The notes: generated from the letters alone by a model not told the origin. A stretch of DNA of 64,000 bases from Thermoleptolyngbya sichuanensis A183 (GCF_013177315.1 NZ_CP053661.1:3596001-3660000); one strand, 5' to 3'; positions 8,278-18,366 are shown, numbered from the stretch's first letter. A program made the numbers and translations.

Positions 8278-9794
8278 CTTTAGTTTGGACTAACTGGCAT
8301 CACAATAATGCTCAACAGGATGCCATAAAGAATCTGCTCAACCGTTCATAACAGTTGAACTTAAGGAATTGGATACAATCCTGCTCGCAGTTAAGCTGCT
8401 GTTGCAACCGGACTGTTCAGGGATTGTTCGGATGTCTTGCGTTTCGAGGCTCGTTTTTTGACCATCGGATAGCAGGGACGAGGAGTTGGCTTGTGCCCCT
8501 TGCCTCGTCCTGGCGATTTACCACGAGGTTTAGGCGCAGGAGCAGGGGTGCCAATCGCTGCCAAAATGCCTGCAAACGCTTGTGCGACCCGACCCGGAGT
8601 CAACGTTTCTTGCGGTGCCTGCCAGGGCAAGGGGTGGTCAGTACAGTCCTTTCGCGCTAACCACAACTGCCAACTGAGCAACGGCATCAGGCTGCTCCAC
8701 TGTTCGGTTGCCGATACAGAACTGAACTGGGGATGTGTCCAATATAGCCTCTGCTTGGCAAAGCGATACCAGTGTTCAATGGCAAAGCGACGGAGGTAGT
8801 GCAACCACAGGGTTTCTAACGGAGGCATCTGCTCACCCAGCCAAACTAACCACAAAGGAGCCAAGCGTCGCGTGCTGCTCTGTGTCTCCAGCACCTCCAC
8901 GCGCAACACTTCCATTGCCCGTTTGGGGGATTTGCGGAAATGGTATGCACTCCAACGACTGACCCGCACTCGTCCCCAGTTGGGATCATCGACTTCAACG
9001 GTTTCGACCGGGACACTCCAAGTGTCAGGGTCATTGAGTTTCATCTTATGTCCATGCTTGGCAGGTGCGCCTCGCCCTCGATACGCTGGGGGCGCGCCAT
9101 AGACACATCGATTGGATGTAACCCGCAGCAGCAAGTCTGCCTCAATCCCTGCCGTTTGGTTGACAAAACTGGCATTGCCGTACCCTCGGTCGTAGATCGC
9201 CAACGGACGCACCGCTAACTGCCGAGTCACTTGTTTGAGTTGGAATGCCGCTTTACTGGCGGGTGTTTCAAAGCTGGTGATGCGCTCATGCCGCAATGGT
9301 AATGCCCAACTGCCCCTGTCTTCAGCAATCCAGGCTAAGGTACTGTAGTTTTGTCCGGCTATCGGGGCATGTCCTGTTCTGCCTGATAAGGTGCGGTCTT
9401 TCAAACGCCTGGCAGCAGGACGGTTCCACCGACTCGCATCACCTGCCAACAACGGTTGCTGCTGAGTCGGTATCTGCTGCACCAACAGCTTCAGCACCTT
9501 TGATCGGGGTAGGCGGCTATCGCGCAACGCTTCATAGGTGCTCGACCACTGGCGACGAAAGACAGGACTCTGCGATAGCCTCACAAACGACACGATGCAC
9601 GCACTCACTAACACGGCATCCATCAGATCAAACAGGGCATCTCTGGCGTTTCCCAAGCTGGCATACAACGTTTGGCGAAATTGCTGAAGTTCGTTGAAAA
9701 TCATGGGGTCAATGTTGGTTGTACTTCATTGACCTTACGGCAGTCGGTGCTTCTCATTGACTGCCTTCCTCTTCACCATTAGTCCAAACTAAAG
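8278..9794 (-). mobile_element. Complete IS element, copy 1 (1517 bp, DDE transposase)
   Basis: Bounded by inverted repeats starting CTTTAGTTTGGACTAA and ending in the complement. It is flanked by a perfect 7-bp target duplication TCCCCCA (8271-8277 and 9795-9801). Same length as the copy at 62221-63737 and encodes an identical transposase, so the copies are recent. The element occupies the ~54-bp space that would otherwise separate the cyclophilin stop (8270) from the CPBP protease start (9825). It is inserted antisense to both genes. Confidence 0.96.
8391..9704 (-). CDS. IS transposase (DDE, IS4/IS701-like), copy 1
   Basis: 437 residues. Probable catalytic triad: Asp89 in LLAGDASRW, Asp172 in LAIYDRGYGN, Glu310 in FAIEHWYRFAKQRL. 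The last motif, with its IE..RF.KQ pattern, is typical of IS701/DDE_5-like transposases, but the 6-7 bp target duplications do not fit the 4-bp duplication usual for IS701, so I leave the family open. The C-terminus is a basic, Pro/Lys-rich tail (KPRGKSPGRGKGHKPT). Intact and identical in protein sequence to the copy near the right end, so it is probably active. Confidence 0.93.
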   Translation of the reverse strand: MIFNELQQFRQTLYASLGNARDALFDLMDAVLVSACIVSFVRLSQSPVFRRQWSSTYEALRDSRLPRSKVLKLLVQQIPTQQQPLLAGDASRWNRPAARRLKDRTLSGRTGHAPIAGQNYSTLAWIAEDRGSWALPLRHERITSFETPASKAAFQLKQVTRQLAVRPLAIYDRGYGNASFVNQTAGIEADLLLRVTSNRCVYGAPPAYRGRGAPAKHGHKMKLNDPDTWSVPVETVEVDDPNWGRVRVSRWSAYHFRKSPKRAMEVLRVEVLETQSSTRRLAPLWLVWLGEQMPPLETLWLHYLRRFAIEHWYRFAKQRLYWTHPQFSSVSATEQWSSLMPLLSWQLWLARKDCTDHPLPWQAPQETLTPGRVAQAFAGILAAIGTPAPAPKPRGKSPGRGKGHKPTPRPCYPMVKKRASKRKTSEQSLNSPVATAA

Positions 9795-9824
9795 TCCCCC
9801 AGCCCGCCGGGCCAAAACCTCCCC

Positions 9825-10655
9825 TTGCGCCGCCTCGCCCACCTCCCCATTCCGCTCCGCATCGGCAGTCTGCTGTTGGTGCTGTTGGGCCTATGGCTGC
9901 CCTACGTTGCGCTGGTCTACGCCCTTGTAGACGACGCAAATACCGTCAGCATTTTGGTAATGCCCGTGCTGTTTGGGTTGTTTTTTGGGCTGCTGTGGGC
10001 GTGGGGGCGCTGGGTCTATGGGCGGCGGGGCGGGTTCGCGCACTATGGTCTAGTGGGGACGCGGGCAATGGGTCGAGAACTGCTGCAAGGGCTGGGCATG
10101 GGTTTTTGCAGCCTCCTGTTTTTATTTGTCCTCATGAACGGGTTGGGCTGGGCAACCTGGCGATCGCCCGCCGTTCCCATTCCGCGCCTTTTGCTGGAGG
10201 GGCTGGGGGTGGGTCTAGGCTATGGGCTGGCGGAGGAAACCGTCTTTCGCGGCTGGCTGCTGGATGAACTGGAGCGCGACTATGCCCCCCGTACAGCGCT
10301 TTGGGTCAACGCACTGACCTTTGCCGTGTTGCACTTTATCCGCCCGCTAAATGAGGTGGTGGCTACCGCGCCCCAGTTTTTTGGGCTGGTGTTGCTGGGG
10401 CTGCTGCTGGTGTGGGCGAAGCGGCAGACCGGGCGACTGGGCCTGTCGATTGGGCTACACGGCGGCATGGTCTGGGGCTATTATCTGGTGAATGTCGGCG
10501 CGTTGATTCGCTACACCGGGCAAGCACCCGAATGGATGACGGGCATTAACCAAAATCCTCTGGCCGGCGTACTGGGGTTTCTCTGTCTGGGCGGGCTGGC
10601 GCTCAGCGTGCGATCGCGCGTTTTCCATCAATCTTCTAATCAATCTTCTAAATAA
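9825..10655 (+). CDS. CPBP-family intramembrane glutamic protease (CAAX/Abi-type)
   Basis: 276 residues with about seven hydrophobic segments. Conserved motifs of the family are present: the EE-x3-R signature at Glu137, Glu138 and Arg142 (AEETVFRGW), a His at 170 in FAVLHF, and a later HGGMVWGY motif. Members cleave membrane substrates; some act on prenylated proteins or bacteriocins, and many cyanobacterial copies have unknown targets. The best start is TTG 9825. The IS copy sits 30 bp upstream and probably separates the gene from its former promoter or from co-transcription with the cyclophilin gene. Confidence 0.88.
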   Translation: MRRLAHLPIPLRIGSLLLVLLGLWLPYVALVYALVDDANTVSILVMPVLFGLFFGLLWAWGRWVYGRRGGFAHYGLVGTRAMGRELLQGLGMGFCSLLFLFVLMNGLGWATWRSPAVPIPRLLLEGLGVGLGYGLAEETVFRGWLLDELERDYAPRTALWVNALTFAVLHFIRPLNEVVATAPQFFGLVLLGLLLVWAKRQTGRLGLSIGLHGGMVWGYYLVNVGALIRYTGQAPEWMTGINQNPLAGVLGFLCLGGLALSVRSRVFHQSSNQSSK

Positions 10656-10741
10656 TCCTCCCCGCTACCGCATCTCCTCATCGCCCCACCCACCCGATAC
10701 AATAGACGAAACCCCAGGGACACCCTTACCCCCGCCCAGAC

Positions 10742-11389
10742 ATGCCAGAAAGCTATAGCGATCGCCCCATCTCCAGCCGATCCAGCCGACCAAGCCAGTC
10801 TAGCCGCATCGAGTCTTCCTATAGCTTGCCGCCTGCGGTGCAACGAGTGGCGCTAGCGTTTCGGCGCACGGGCTGGATTAGCTTTTGGGCGCAGCTTGTG
10901 CCGGGGGTAATCTCGGCTGGGTCGCTAATTTTTGCAAGTTTCGGACTGGCTGCTGCAACCACAACCCCCGGCGTGCCCTCGCCCACCTCGACCGAAACGG
11001 GTACGGGTGCATTTTTCTCGATGCTGGGGCTGATTGCTCTGGCCGCCAGCGTCTTCTGGGCCTTTCGCTATGCCCGACTGGGTCGCCGCCTCCAGACTGC
11101 CGATACGCGGGTGCGCCCCAAGCGCGGCGAGGCATTTCAGCTTTTGCGCGTGGGGCTGATGATCAATCTGGCAGGAATGCTGCTCACGTTTCTGGGCGCA
11201 CAGGCCATCATCGGGTCGCTGGTGATCAAGGCATCGGCCCAGGGGTTTGCTATTTTTTCGGGCAGCGCCGCCCGTTTTGTGAATCCGCTGGATATGCTGC
11301 TGGTGCTGGCGACGACCAACATCAACATGGCGCACTTTATCGGCATCGTCGCCTCGCTCTGGCTGCTGCGCGTGATGAGCCGCAGCTAG
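10742..11389 (+). CDS. DUF3611 membrane protein (TIC21/PIC1-like)
   Basis: 215 residues. A Ser-rich N-terminal tail (about 30 residues) precedes four membrane segments: WISFWAQLVPGVISAGSLIF, GAFFSMLGLIALAASVFWAF, LMINLAGMLLTFLGAQAII and HFIGIVASLWLLRVM. The motif NINMAHFIG is typical of DUF3611. The plant members are the chloroplast inner-envelope protein TIC21/PIC1, linked to protein import or iron transport, so a transport-related role in the cyanobacterial plasma or thylakoid membrane is plausible but not proven. It converges with the cyclopropane-synthase-like gene. Confidence 0.87.
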   Translation: MPESYSDRPISSRSSRPSQSSRIESSYSLPPAVQRVALAFRRTGWISFWAQLVPGVISAGSLIFASFGLAAATTTPGVPSPTSTETGTGAFFSMLGLIALAASVFWAFRYARLGRRLQTADTRVRPKRGEAFQLLRVGLMINLAGMLLTFLGAQAIIGSLVIKASAQGFAIFSGSAARFVNPLDMLLVLATTNINMAHFIGIVASLWLLRVMSRS

Positions 11390-11509
11390 AAGCGTTTGGT
11401 GTCGAGCCTTGGTGTTAAGCCGATGACTTGGCAGGGTTTGGGCGATCGCCCAAATTCCAGACTCCCGTCATCGCCCAAGCTGAGCTAAGCAAACCCCACT
11501 GCACAAACA

Positions 11510-12901
<1,392 letters not shown>

Positions 12902-12941
12902 TTACCGACTAGGACGTTCGCAGGGGAGGCATAAAACGCCG

Positions 12942-13013
12942 ATACCCCTAGCCCCCTTCTTCCAGGGGAGAATGCTAGAAGCTCCCTTATTAAGGGGGTT
13001 TGGGGGATCTCGC
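12942..13013. repeat. Cyanobacterial CCCCCTT/AAGGGGG inverted repeat
   Basis: Contains CCCCTAGCCCCCTTC and, about 40 bp on, TTAAGGGGGTTTGGGGGATC, which can pair. The same repeat type recurs at 28252-28353 and 51813-51966. It lies between the desC 3' end and the cyclopropane synthase gene and may shape transcript ends. Confidence 0.6.
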
Positions 13014-13028
13014 TGCGTCAGTTCTGTT

Positions 13029-13856
13029 CTATTGATTCGCTTTAAAGGCGGGCATGGTTTTCACCTGCGTCGCCAGCCCCACCGCTTGCAGGGCGCGAAT
13101 CACCAGCCAGGCCACGTCAATCTCCCACCAGCGCTGCCCAAACTGAGCCGAGGCCTGGAACGCATGGTGGTTATTGTGCCAGCCTTCGCCAAAGGTGAGC
13201 AGCGCCACCCACCAGCAGTTTGTCGCGCGATCGCCCGTCTGATACGTCCGATAGCCCACCATGTGGCAGGCGCTGTTGACAAAGAAGGTGCTGTGGAAGC
13301 CCACAAACAGTCGCACAAAAATCCCCCACACCAGGAACGGCATCCCGCCCAGCACGTAGAGCAGCACCGCCAACGCCACCTGCATCCAGATGTAGTTGCG
13401 ATGGCAAAAGCGATAAACCGGGTCTTTGGCAATATCCTTGGTGTAGCGGGCAAGCTGAGACTGGCTCGGCACTTGATGCATCAGCCAGCCGATGTGGCAC
13501 CACCAAAAGCCCAGGCTAGAGTCATGGGGGTCGCCGGCCTCGTCCGAGTGCAGGTGGTGCATCCGGTGATAGCCGACCCAGCCCTTGACTGCGCCCTGAC
13601 CCGCCAGCGTACCGCAGATAATCAAAAAGTACTCTAGCCATTGCGGCACCTTCAGGCTGCGATGGGTGGCGAGCCGATGGAAGCCGAGAGAAATGCCCAG
13701 CCCAATGGTGACAAAGTGCAAGAAGACCGCCAGCGCTACGGCCGACCAGCTAAAAAAGGCCGGCACAAAAGCTAGCAAAGCAGCCAGATGCAAAAACAGA
13801 GTGAAGCTAATCACGTCCCAGCGGAGACGCGGCACATTGAAATGGGCATCGGTCAT
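13029..13856 (-). CDS. desC: Acyl-lipid delta-9 desaturase
   Basis: 275 residues, integral membrane di-iron desaturase introducing the first double bond at C9 of acyl chains. The three histidine boxes are in place: HRLATH (60-65), HRMHH (97-101) and HNNHH (227-231). Hydrophobic segments flank the boxes (SFTLFLHLAALLAFVPAFF, EYFLIICGTLAGQGAV, ALAVLLYVLGG). Length is normal for the family. It is on the same strand as, and between, the unknown gene at 13.9-14.4 kb and the cyclopropane synthase gene. The latter is 211 bp downstream and separated by repeats, so co-transcription is uncertain. Confidence 0.94.
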   Translation of the reverse strand: MTDAHFNVPRLRWDVISFTLFLHLAALLAFVPAFFSWSAVALAVFLHFVTIGLGISLGFHRLATHRSLKVPQWLEYFLIICGTLAGQGAVKGWVGYHRMHHLHSDEAGDPHDSSLGFWWCHIGWLMHQVPSQSQLARYTKDIAKDPVYRFCHRNYIWMQVALAVLLYVLGGMPFLVWGIFVRLFVGFHSTFFVNSACHMVGYRTYQTGDRATNCWWVALLTFGEGWHNNHHAFQASAQFGQRWWEIDVAWLVIRALQAVGLATQVKTMPAFKANQ

Positions 13857-13923
13857 GCAGAATAAACTCCTGGCTTGCGCCGGTAGGAAAAATGTAGAGA
13901 AATCAGGTGTGGAGAATCGGGTA

Positions 13924-14409
13924 CTAATCGATCCAATGGAACGCGGTCAGATAGGGCTGAAACTCGTCCCAGCGCTGCTCGACCTGGCGATGGCAGTCTG
14001 CCGGGGAAATCGCCAAGTGCTGAAGCAGGTTGATATCGACCGTGCCGTTGTTCTCGATCAGCAGCACGATGGATTGGGTCGGGTCATGCTGGGCGATCGC
14101 CTCCATCAGCAGGGCGATCGCCGCTTCGTCCAGAAAGTCTGGCTGGGTTGACCGACCTTCCGTTGCCAGCGATCGCAGAAACTCTGGCACCGCTGCCTGA
14201 GCAATAAACTGCGCCGAAAAGGGAACCGTTGTGATACTCCAATCCACCGTGTGGGGCTGGGCGATCGCCACCCGACAGGCCAGCAGCCCGCGCCCCTGGC
14301 TGATATAGCCATGCCAGGCCCGATAGCCCAGCGCCAGCATATTTTGGTGAATAAACAAGTTTTGCCAGTAGCCCAAAAGGCCCTGCCAAACACAATCCTT
14401 TGCATTCAT
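13924..14409 (-). CDS. Conserved hypothetical protein upstream of desC
   Basis: About 161 residues from MNAKDCVWQGLL. I do not recognise the family. No signal peptide or membrane helix; the centre holds a phage-like or enzyme-like mix (WHGYISQGRGLLACRVAIA) and the C-terminus ends in RWDEFQPYLTAFHWID. The chosen ATG 14409 has GAGAAG just upstream; ATG 14421 is an alternative, and the frame stays open to 14514. The gene lies 67 bp before desC on the same strand, so it may be its operon partner. Confidence 0.7.
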   Translation of the reverse strand: MNAKDCVWQGLLGYWQNLFIHQNMLALGYRAWHGYISQGRGLLACRVAIAQPHTVDWSITTVPFSAQFIAQAAVPEFLRSLATEGRSTQPDFLDEAAIALLMEAIAQHDPTQSIVLLIENNGTVDINLLQHLAISPADCHRQVEQRWDEFQPYLTAFHWID

Positions 14410-14509
14410 GCCGCTTCTCATCAAACACTCAAAAAGGTCAAACAATTGATTACATCTGATCACGCCAATGCAGTTTTCAGAGGGTGCATCCCAGTTATGC
14501 AAATTCGCC

Positions 14510-14600
14510 CTCATCCCCCAACCCCTTCTCCCAAAACGGGAGAAGGGGGGCTGGATTCAAAGTCCCTCTCCCGCTCTGGGAGAGGGATTTAGGGTGAGGG
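14510..14600. repeat. Intergenic inverted repeat (CCTCTCCC/GGGAGAGG type)
   Basis: CTTCTCCC...GGGAGAAG followed by CCCTCTCCC...GGGAGAGGG, framed by CCCTCATCCCC and GGGTGAGGG. This nested palindromic repeat is a familiar type of dispersed element in filamentous cyanobacteria. It lies just upstream of the unknown minus-strand gene. Confidence 0.6.
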
Positions 14601-14720
14601 TTACAAAAGTGGGATGCACTCGTTTTCAGATGCAATCTCCGCGCGAGTTTGCAAGGTTATTTTGAGGACTTTTCACACCTGGCTCGGCTAATAACACTCG
14701 GCTAATAAAATTCGATTAAT

Positions 14721-14824
14721 AAGTAGATAGACCAGATTAAAAAACAGATCCTGAACCCTGCGCCGCCCGCTGCGCGGGCGGCGCAGGGTCTTTGGGTTTT
14801 ACGTTTATTAGTGTTCACCTACTT
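14721..14824. mobile_element. MITE family A, copy 1 (104 bp, GC hairpin)
   Basis: Ends AAGTAGATAGAC and GTTCACCTACTT are near-complementary. The centre is a perfect 14-bp stem (CCCTGCGCCGCCCG with its complement) around a 5-base loop, with an A-rich tract before and TCTTTGGGTTTT after. The element is bordered by TA on both sides, as expected for IS630/Tc1-type insertion. Copies 2 and 3 lie at 20092-20194 and 25027-25130. Confidence 0.88.
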
Positions 14825-14831
14825 AACAGAG

Positions 14832-14995
14832 CAGAAGTGTTGAACGCAATGTTAGCAGGGCAAGTTCATAGCTGAATCCAGTACAAAAGATCTATAATTC
14901 TGCCTGTAATGACCTACTTATTGCTTCCATTCTCAATAATCCGCCTCTTGAGAGTGCTTTTTGTAAAGTTTTACCATCAAGATTCAACACTTCTG
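14832..14995. mobile_element. MITE family B, copy 1 (164 bp, 9-bp target duplication)
   Basis: Perfect 13-bp terminal inverted repeats (CAGAAGTGTTGAA and complement), and all 164 bases are the same as 15371-15534. Flanked by TTAACAGAG at 14823-14831 and 14996-15004. The left duplication includes the last bases of MITE A, so B inserted after A. Confidence 0.93.
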
Positions 14996-15004
14996 TTAAC
15001 AGAG

Positions 15005-15370
15005 GACTAATCAACTGCAAAGAATCCTCAAGATCGGAGATTTCATAACAGCGATAAAACCTCAAATTAGCCAATCAGAAACCTATCCGATAGGTGTGCA
15101 AATTCGCAAAATTTCGCTGCAAAGCCTCACTGCTGCGGTCGCACCAGACAGAGCATTGCTTGAAGCCTTCTTTTCCCACAGCTCATCAACTAGACGAGAT
15201 TTTAGAAAAGAAGTTTCGAGCGTCTTTCTGAGGCAATTTTGAATCGCTAGATCATCAAGAAAAAGCTCAGCCAATTGGGTCAGCAGTCGAGGGATCTAGC
15301 CACCCTATTTGGTGAAGATTTGCTGAAGACGCAAATCCCAACGATGCGAAAACATTGACATGCAAATCAT
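15005..15370 (-). other. AT-rich decayed DNA between two MITE B copies
   Basis: No intact gene. On the minus strand there are short open stretches, such as one starting TTG with AELFLDDLAIQNCLRKTLE and one reading NLRFYRCYEISDLEDSLQL. These are broken by stops and then run into MITE B sequence, which supplies an artificial C-terminus. Composition is more AT-rich than the rest of the window. It may be a degraded gene of foreign origin; I do not recognise it. Confidence 0.45.
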
Positions 15371-15534
15371 CAGAAGTGTTGAACGCAATGTTAGCAGGGC
15401 AAGTTCATAGCTGAATCCAGTACAAAAGATCTATAATTCTGCCTGTAATGACCTACTTATTGCTTCCATTCTCAATAATCCGCCTCTTGAGAGTGCTTTT
15501 TGTAAAGTTTTACCATCAAGATTCAACACTTCTG
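15371..15534. mobile_element. MITE family B, copy 2 (164 bp, 9-bp target duplication)
   Basis: Same 164 bases as copy 1, with the 13-bp inverted repeats. Flanked by exact 9-bp duplications GCAAATCAT (15362-15370 and 15535-15543). No transposase of matching ends is seen in the window. Confidence 0.94.
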
Positions 15535-15800
15535 GCAAATCATGCCTATGCCGAAGCTTTAATCGGTGAAATGCTGAGATGACCGCCGAACTAAAGGAGT
15601 CTGGCAGTTTTCTTTGATCCCCATGGTCAAACATCTGGAGAAAATTCCAGCGAATCTGCCGCGTTTGGTTCAAACATTTCAAAGGATCGAGCAGCCTGAA
15701 AGGAGTAGTACGAAGTGGGCGATCGCCCCGGATCGCGTCCCAAAAAAATTAAACTTGAAACCATCTATGCCTCGCAGATGAATCATCAGGTGGTGCTATC

Positions 15801-16000
15801 GGCGGGCATCCTGACTCAGAGGCGACGCGCTCAGGCTAAAGAACTGACAAATCTGCCCTGCCCAAGAATCTGGCAAACAGAGGGTCAAGCGTCCCGTGCG
15901 GTTGCGCTCATCACAGTTGCGGGACAGCGTCGGATTTGCACCGAACTTTCCCCCTTGCGTCTGGTGGCTGATCCCCACCAGAACCGAAGCAGAGCGGCGG
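15801..16000 (-). promoter_or_regulatory. Cobalamin riboswitch (minus strand), apparently orphan
   Basis: Read on the minus strand, the conserved cobalamin riboswitch core is present at 15952-15913: GGGAAAG, then CGGTGCAAATCCG, then GCTGTCCCGCAACTGT. The B12 box GAGTCAGGATGCCCGCC follows at 15817-15801, and a perfect 7-bp hairpin (CTGGTGG/CCACCAG) precedes the core at 15981-15961. These elements in this order define the class. Downstream, within 500 bp, only short broken frames and two MITEs are found, so no regulated gene is visible. The nearest upstream gene (ABC-F, 16280) is read away from it in the same direction and ends before it. Confidence 0.9.
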
Positions 16001-16150
16001 ACAGCACATGATTCCTTGAAACAGAGCGATGGCATCCATCTGACAGGCAATCCATCCAGAATGCATCGGGGAAACACGGCTTTACGCCAACTCCATCCCT
16101 GAGCATAGCATGGCTCAGCCCCAACGGAACGCTAGGGATAGTGCTTCGAG

Positions 16151-16267
16151 GGCATTCTAAAGGTGTTCTAAAGGCGTTCTAAAGGTGTTCAAAGACGTTC
16201 CAAAAGGAGGCGTTTTACAGTAAGCATCTTGAGGCGTTTTACAGTAAGCATCTTACAGTAGGCGTTC
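16151..16267. repeat. Short direct repeats downstream of the ABC-F gene
   Basis: Four variants of GTTCTAAAGG (16155-16190 region), then AGGCGTTTTACAGTAAGCAT twice, and a third partial TTACAGTAGGCGTTC. These are slippage-type repeats between the riboswitch region and the stop codon of the ABC-F gene. No terminator hairpin with a T tract is clear. Confidence 0.7.
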
Positions 16268-16279
16268 CTTAAAAACGTC

Positions 16280-18220
16280 CTAAGCGTCAATCAGTTCGGC
16301 TAGCTCCAGCCAGCGCTCTGTGGCGGTGTCGATTTCGGTCGTCAGGCTGGCCAGCTTTTCTGTCAACCGCTGCATTTCCGTAAAGTCAGCAGGCGGCTGG
16401 TCATAAAGCTGCTGTTCTAGCGCATCCCGTTCCGCTTCTAGGGCGGGAATTTTCGCCTCCAGAGTTTCATATTCGCGCTTTTCTTTGAAAGACAGCTTGC
16501 GCGGCCTGGTGGCGCTGCTAGAGGAATTGACAGTGCTTGCAGACTCAGAAGTTGTAGGCTTCGCGGCTACTTTGGGAGCAGATTTGGGGGCTTCGGTGGC
16601 GGCTTCCTGCTTTTGCCGCTCCAGATGTTCCAGATAGGTGGTGTAGTTGCCGGGATATTGGCGAATCGTGCCGCCCGGTTCTAGCGCGAAAATTACGTCC
16701 ACCACGCGATCGAGAAAGTAGCGATCGTGCGAAACGGCGATCGCACATCCGTTGAAATCCTCCAGGTACTCCTCCAGCACTGCCAGCGTTTGCACGTCCA
16801 GGTCGTTGGTCGGCTCGTCCAAAATCAGCACATTGGGCGCACCCATCAGCACCTTCAGCAAAAATAGCCTGCGCTTTTCGCCACCGGAGAGCTTGTTAAT
16901 GGGTGCATACTGCTGGTTGGGTGAAAACAAGAAGCGCTCCAGCATTTGCGACGCAGTGATGACGCTGCCATCCGCTGTTTTCACCAGTTCTGCCACGCCT
17001 TTCAGGTAATCTATCACCCGCTGATTTTCGTTGATTTCCAGGTCTTCGGAGTGCTGATCGAAATAGCCGATGTGGATCGTGGAGCCAATGTCCACCGTGC
17101 CACTATCCGGCGACACGCGCCCGGTGATGATATTCATCAGGGTAGATTTGCCCGCGCCGTTGCCGCCAATGATGCCGATGCGATCTTCCGGGTTGAAACT
17201 GTGGGTAAAGTCTTTGATCAGCACCCGGTCGCCGTAGGCCTTGGAAATATTCGTGAGTTCGATGACCTTTTTGCCAATCCGACGGCCGGCGGTGGTGATA
17301 TCGACCTTACCCTGGGCCTGTTTGAATTCCTGCGCCTGCATGTCCTGAATCCGCTGGATGCGGGCTTTTTGCTTGGTGCTGCGGGCTTTGGGGCCGCGCT
17401 TCAGCCACTCCAGCTCGCGCCGCAAGACTCCGGCATGTTTGCGCTGGCTGCTGGCGGCCGATTCTTCGGCTTCGGCCTTTTGGGTCAGGTAGTAGCTGTA
17501 GTTGCCCGCGTAGGCGTAGAGGTCGCCCCGATCGATTTCCAAGATGCGATTGGTGACGCGATCGAGAAAGTAGCGATCGTGCGTAATCAGCAAAATCGCG
17601 CCGCGAAAGCGCTGGAGATAATCCTGGAGCCATTCCACCGAGAGCGCGTCGAGATGGTTGGTGGGTTCGTCGATCAGCAGCGCGTCGGGGTCGGAGAGCA
17701 GGGCAGTGGCGATCGCAATTCTGCGGCGATATCCACCCGACAGGTCGCCCACCCGCGCCTCAAAGTCCTGAATGCCCAGCTTACTGAGGATCACCTTGGC
17801 CTGGGTTTCTAGCTCCCAGGCGTTGGCCATTTCGATTTTCTGCGACACGCTGGATAGTTTCGCCATTAGCACGTCGGGGTCGCCGTGTCCGTGCGCCAGC
17901 TTGTCCGACAAATCTTCATACTCGCGCACCAGCGCCATCTGTTCGCCACAGTCTGCAAACACCTGCTCCAGCACCGTGCGATTCTCATCTACGGCGGGCT
18001 GCTGCGGTAGGTATACCACCTTTGCGCCGGAGTTGCGCCAGATCTCGCCGCCGTCTGCTGGTTCCAGCCCCGCCAGCATTTTCAGCAGAGTAGACTTGCC
18101 CGACCCGTTGGTGCCGATCAGCCCCACCTTATCGCCTTCCTCCAGGCTAAAGCTGGCATCCCGGAGAATTTCCTTGATGCCGAAGTCTTTGCGGAGCGAT
18201 CGCACATTGAAGATAGCCAT
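16280..18220 (-). CDS. ABC-F family ATPase, Uup-like
   Basis: 646 residues, soluble protein with two ABC domains in tandem and no membrane segment. First domain: Walker A GTNGSGKST (about residue 36) and signature LSGGYRRR, Walker B ALLIDEPTNHLD. Second: GGNGAGKST, LSGGEKRR, VLILDEPTNDLD. The ~80-residue linker (QKAEAEESAASSQRKHAG onward) and a C-terminal coiled coil (SFKEKREYETLEAKIPALEAERDALE) match the Uup/EttA group, which acts on ribosomes or on DNA structures. It ends in LIDA, normal length. An ATG with no strong Shine-Dalgarno begins it. The divergent neighbour is ftsW. Confidence 0.92.
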   Translation of the reverse strand: MAIFNVRSLRKDFGIKEILRDASFSLEEGDKVGLIGTNGSGKSTLLKMLAGLEPADGGEIWRNSGAKVVYLPQQPAVDENRTVLEQVFADCGEQMALVREYEDLSDKLAHGHGDPDVLMAKLSSVSQKIEMANAWELETQAKVILSKLGIQDFEARVGDLSGGYRRRIAIATALLSDPDALLIDEPTNHLDALSVEWLQDYLQRFRGAILLITHDRYFLDRVTNRILEIDRGDLYAYAGNYSYYLTQKAEAEESAASSQRKHAGVLRRELEWLKRGPKARSTKQKARIQRIQDMQAQEFKQAQGKVDITTAGRRIGKKVIELTNISKAYGDRVLIKDFTHSFNPEDRIGIIGGNGAGKSTLMNIITGRVSPDSGTVDIGSTIHIGYFDQHSEDLEINENQRVIDYLKGVAELVKTADGSVITASQMLERFLFSPNQQYAPINKLSGGEKRRLFLLKVLMGAPNVLILDEPTNDLDVQTLAVLEEYLEDFNGCAIAVSHDRYFLDRVVDVIFALEPGGTIRQYPGNYTTYLEHLERQKQEAATEAPKSAPKVAAKPTTSESASTVNSSSSATRPRKLSFKEKREYETLEAKIPALEAERDALEQQLYDQPPADFTEMQRLTEKLASLTTEIDTATERWLELAELIDA

Positions 18221-18366
18221 CTTGGGAATCCGAGAGTGGGGTCAGCAGGGATTTTGTTTTAACGCACCGGGAAAGTTGCGCTAGGGTTAGAGGCAGTCTG
18301 GTTTATGATAGCTGTTTGCTTGCTCCGTCTGGATTCGTGAGCCTGGATTTGTGAGTCTGCGTCTGT

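Noticed and set aside
11437-11454. Perfect 18-bp palindrome TTTGGGCGATCGCCCAAA between converging genes, considered as terminator
   Set aside because: It is an extended HIP1 site, has no loop and no T tract.
14892-15682. Two minus-strand frames sharing the ending SRSLQAEL
   Set aside because: The shared C-terminus is MITE B sequence read through; the frames are created by the insertions.
15885-16124. Minus-strand frame of 79 codons
   Set aside because: It overlies the cobalamin riboswitch; the conservation is at RNA level.
16946-17812. Plus-strand frame opposite the ABC-F gene
   Set aside because: Shadow of conserved ABC domains on the other strand.
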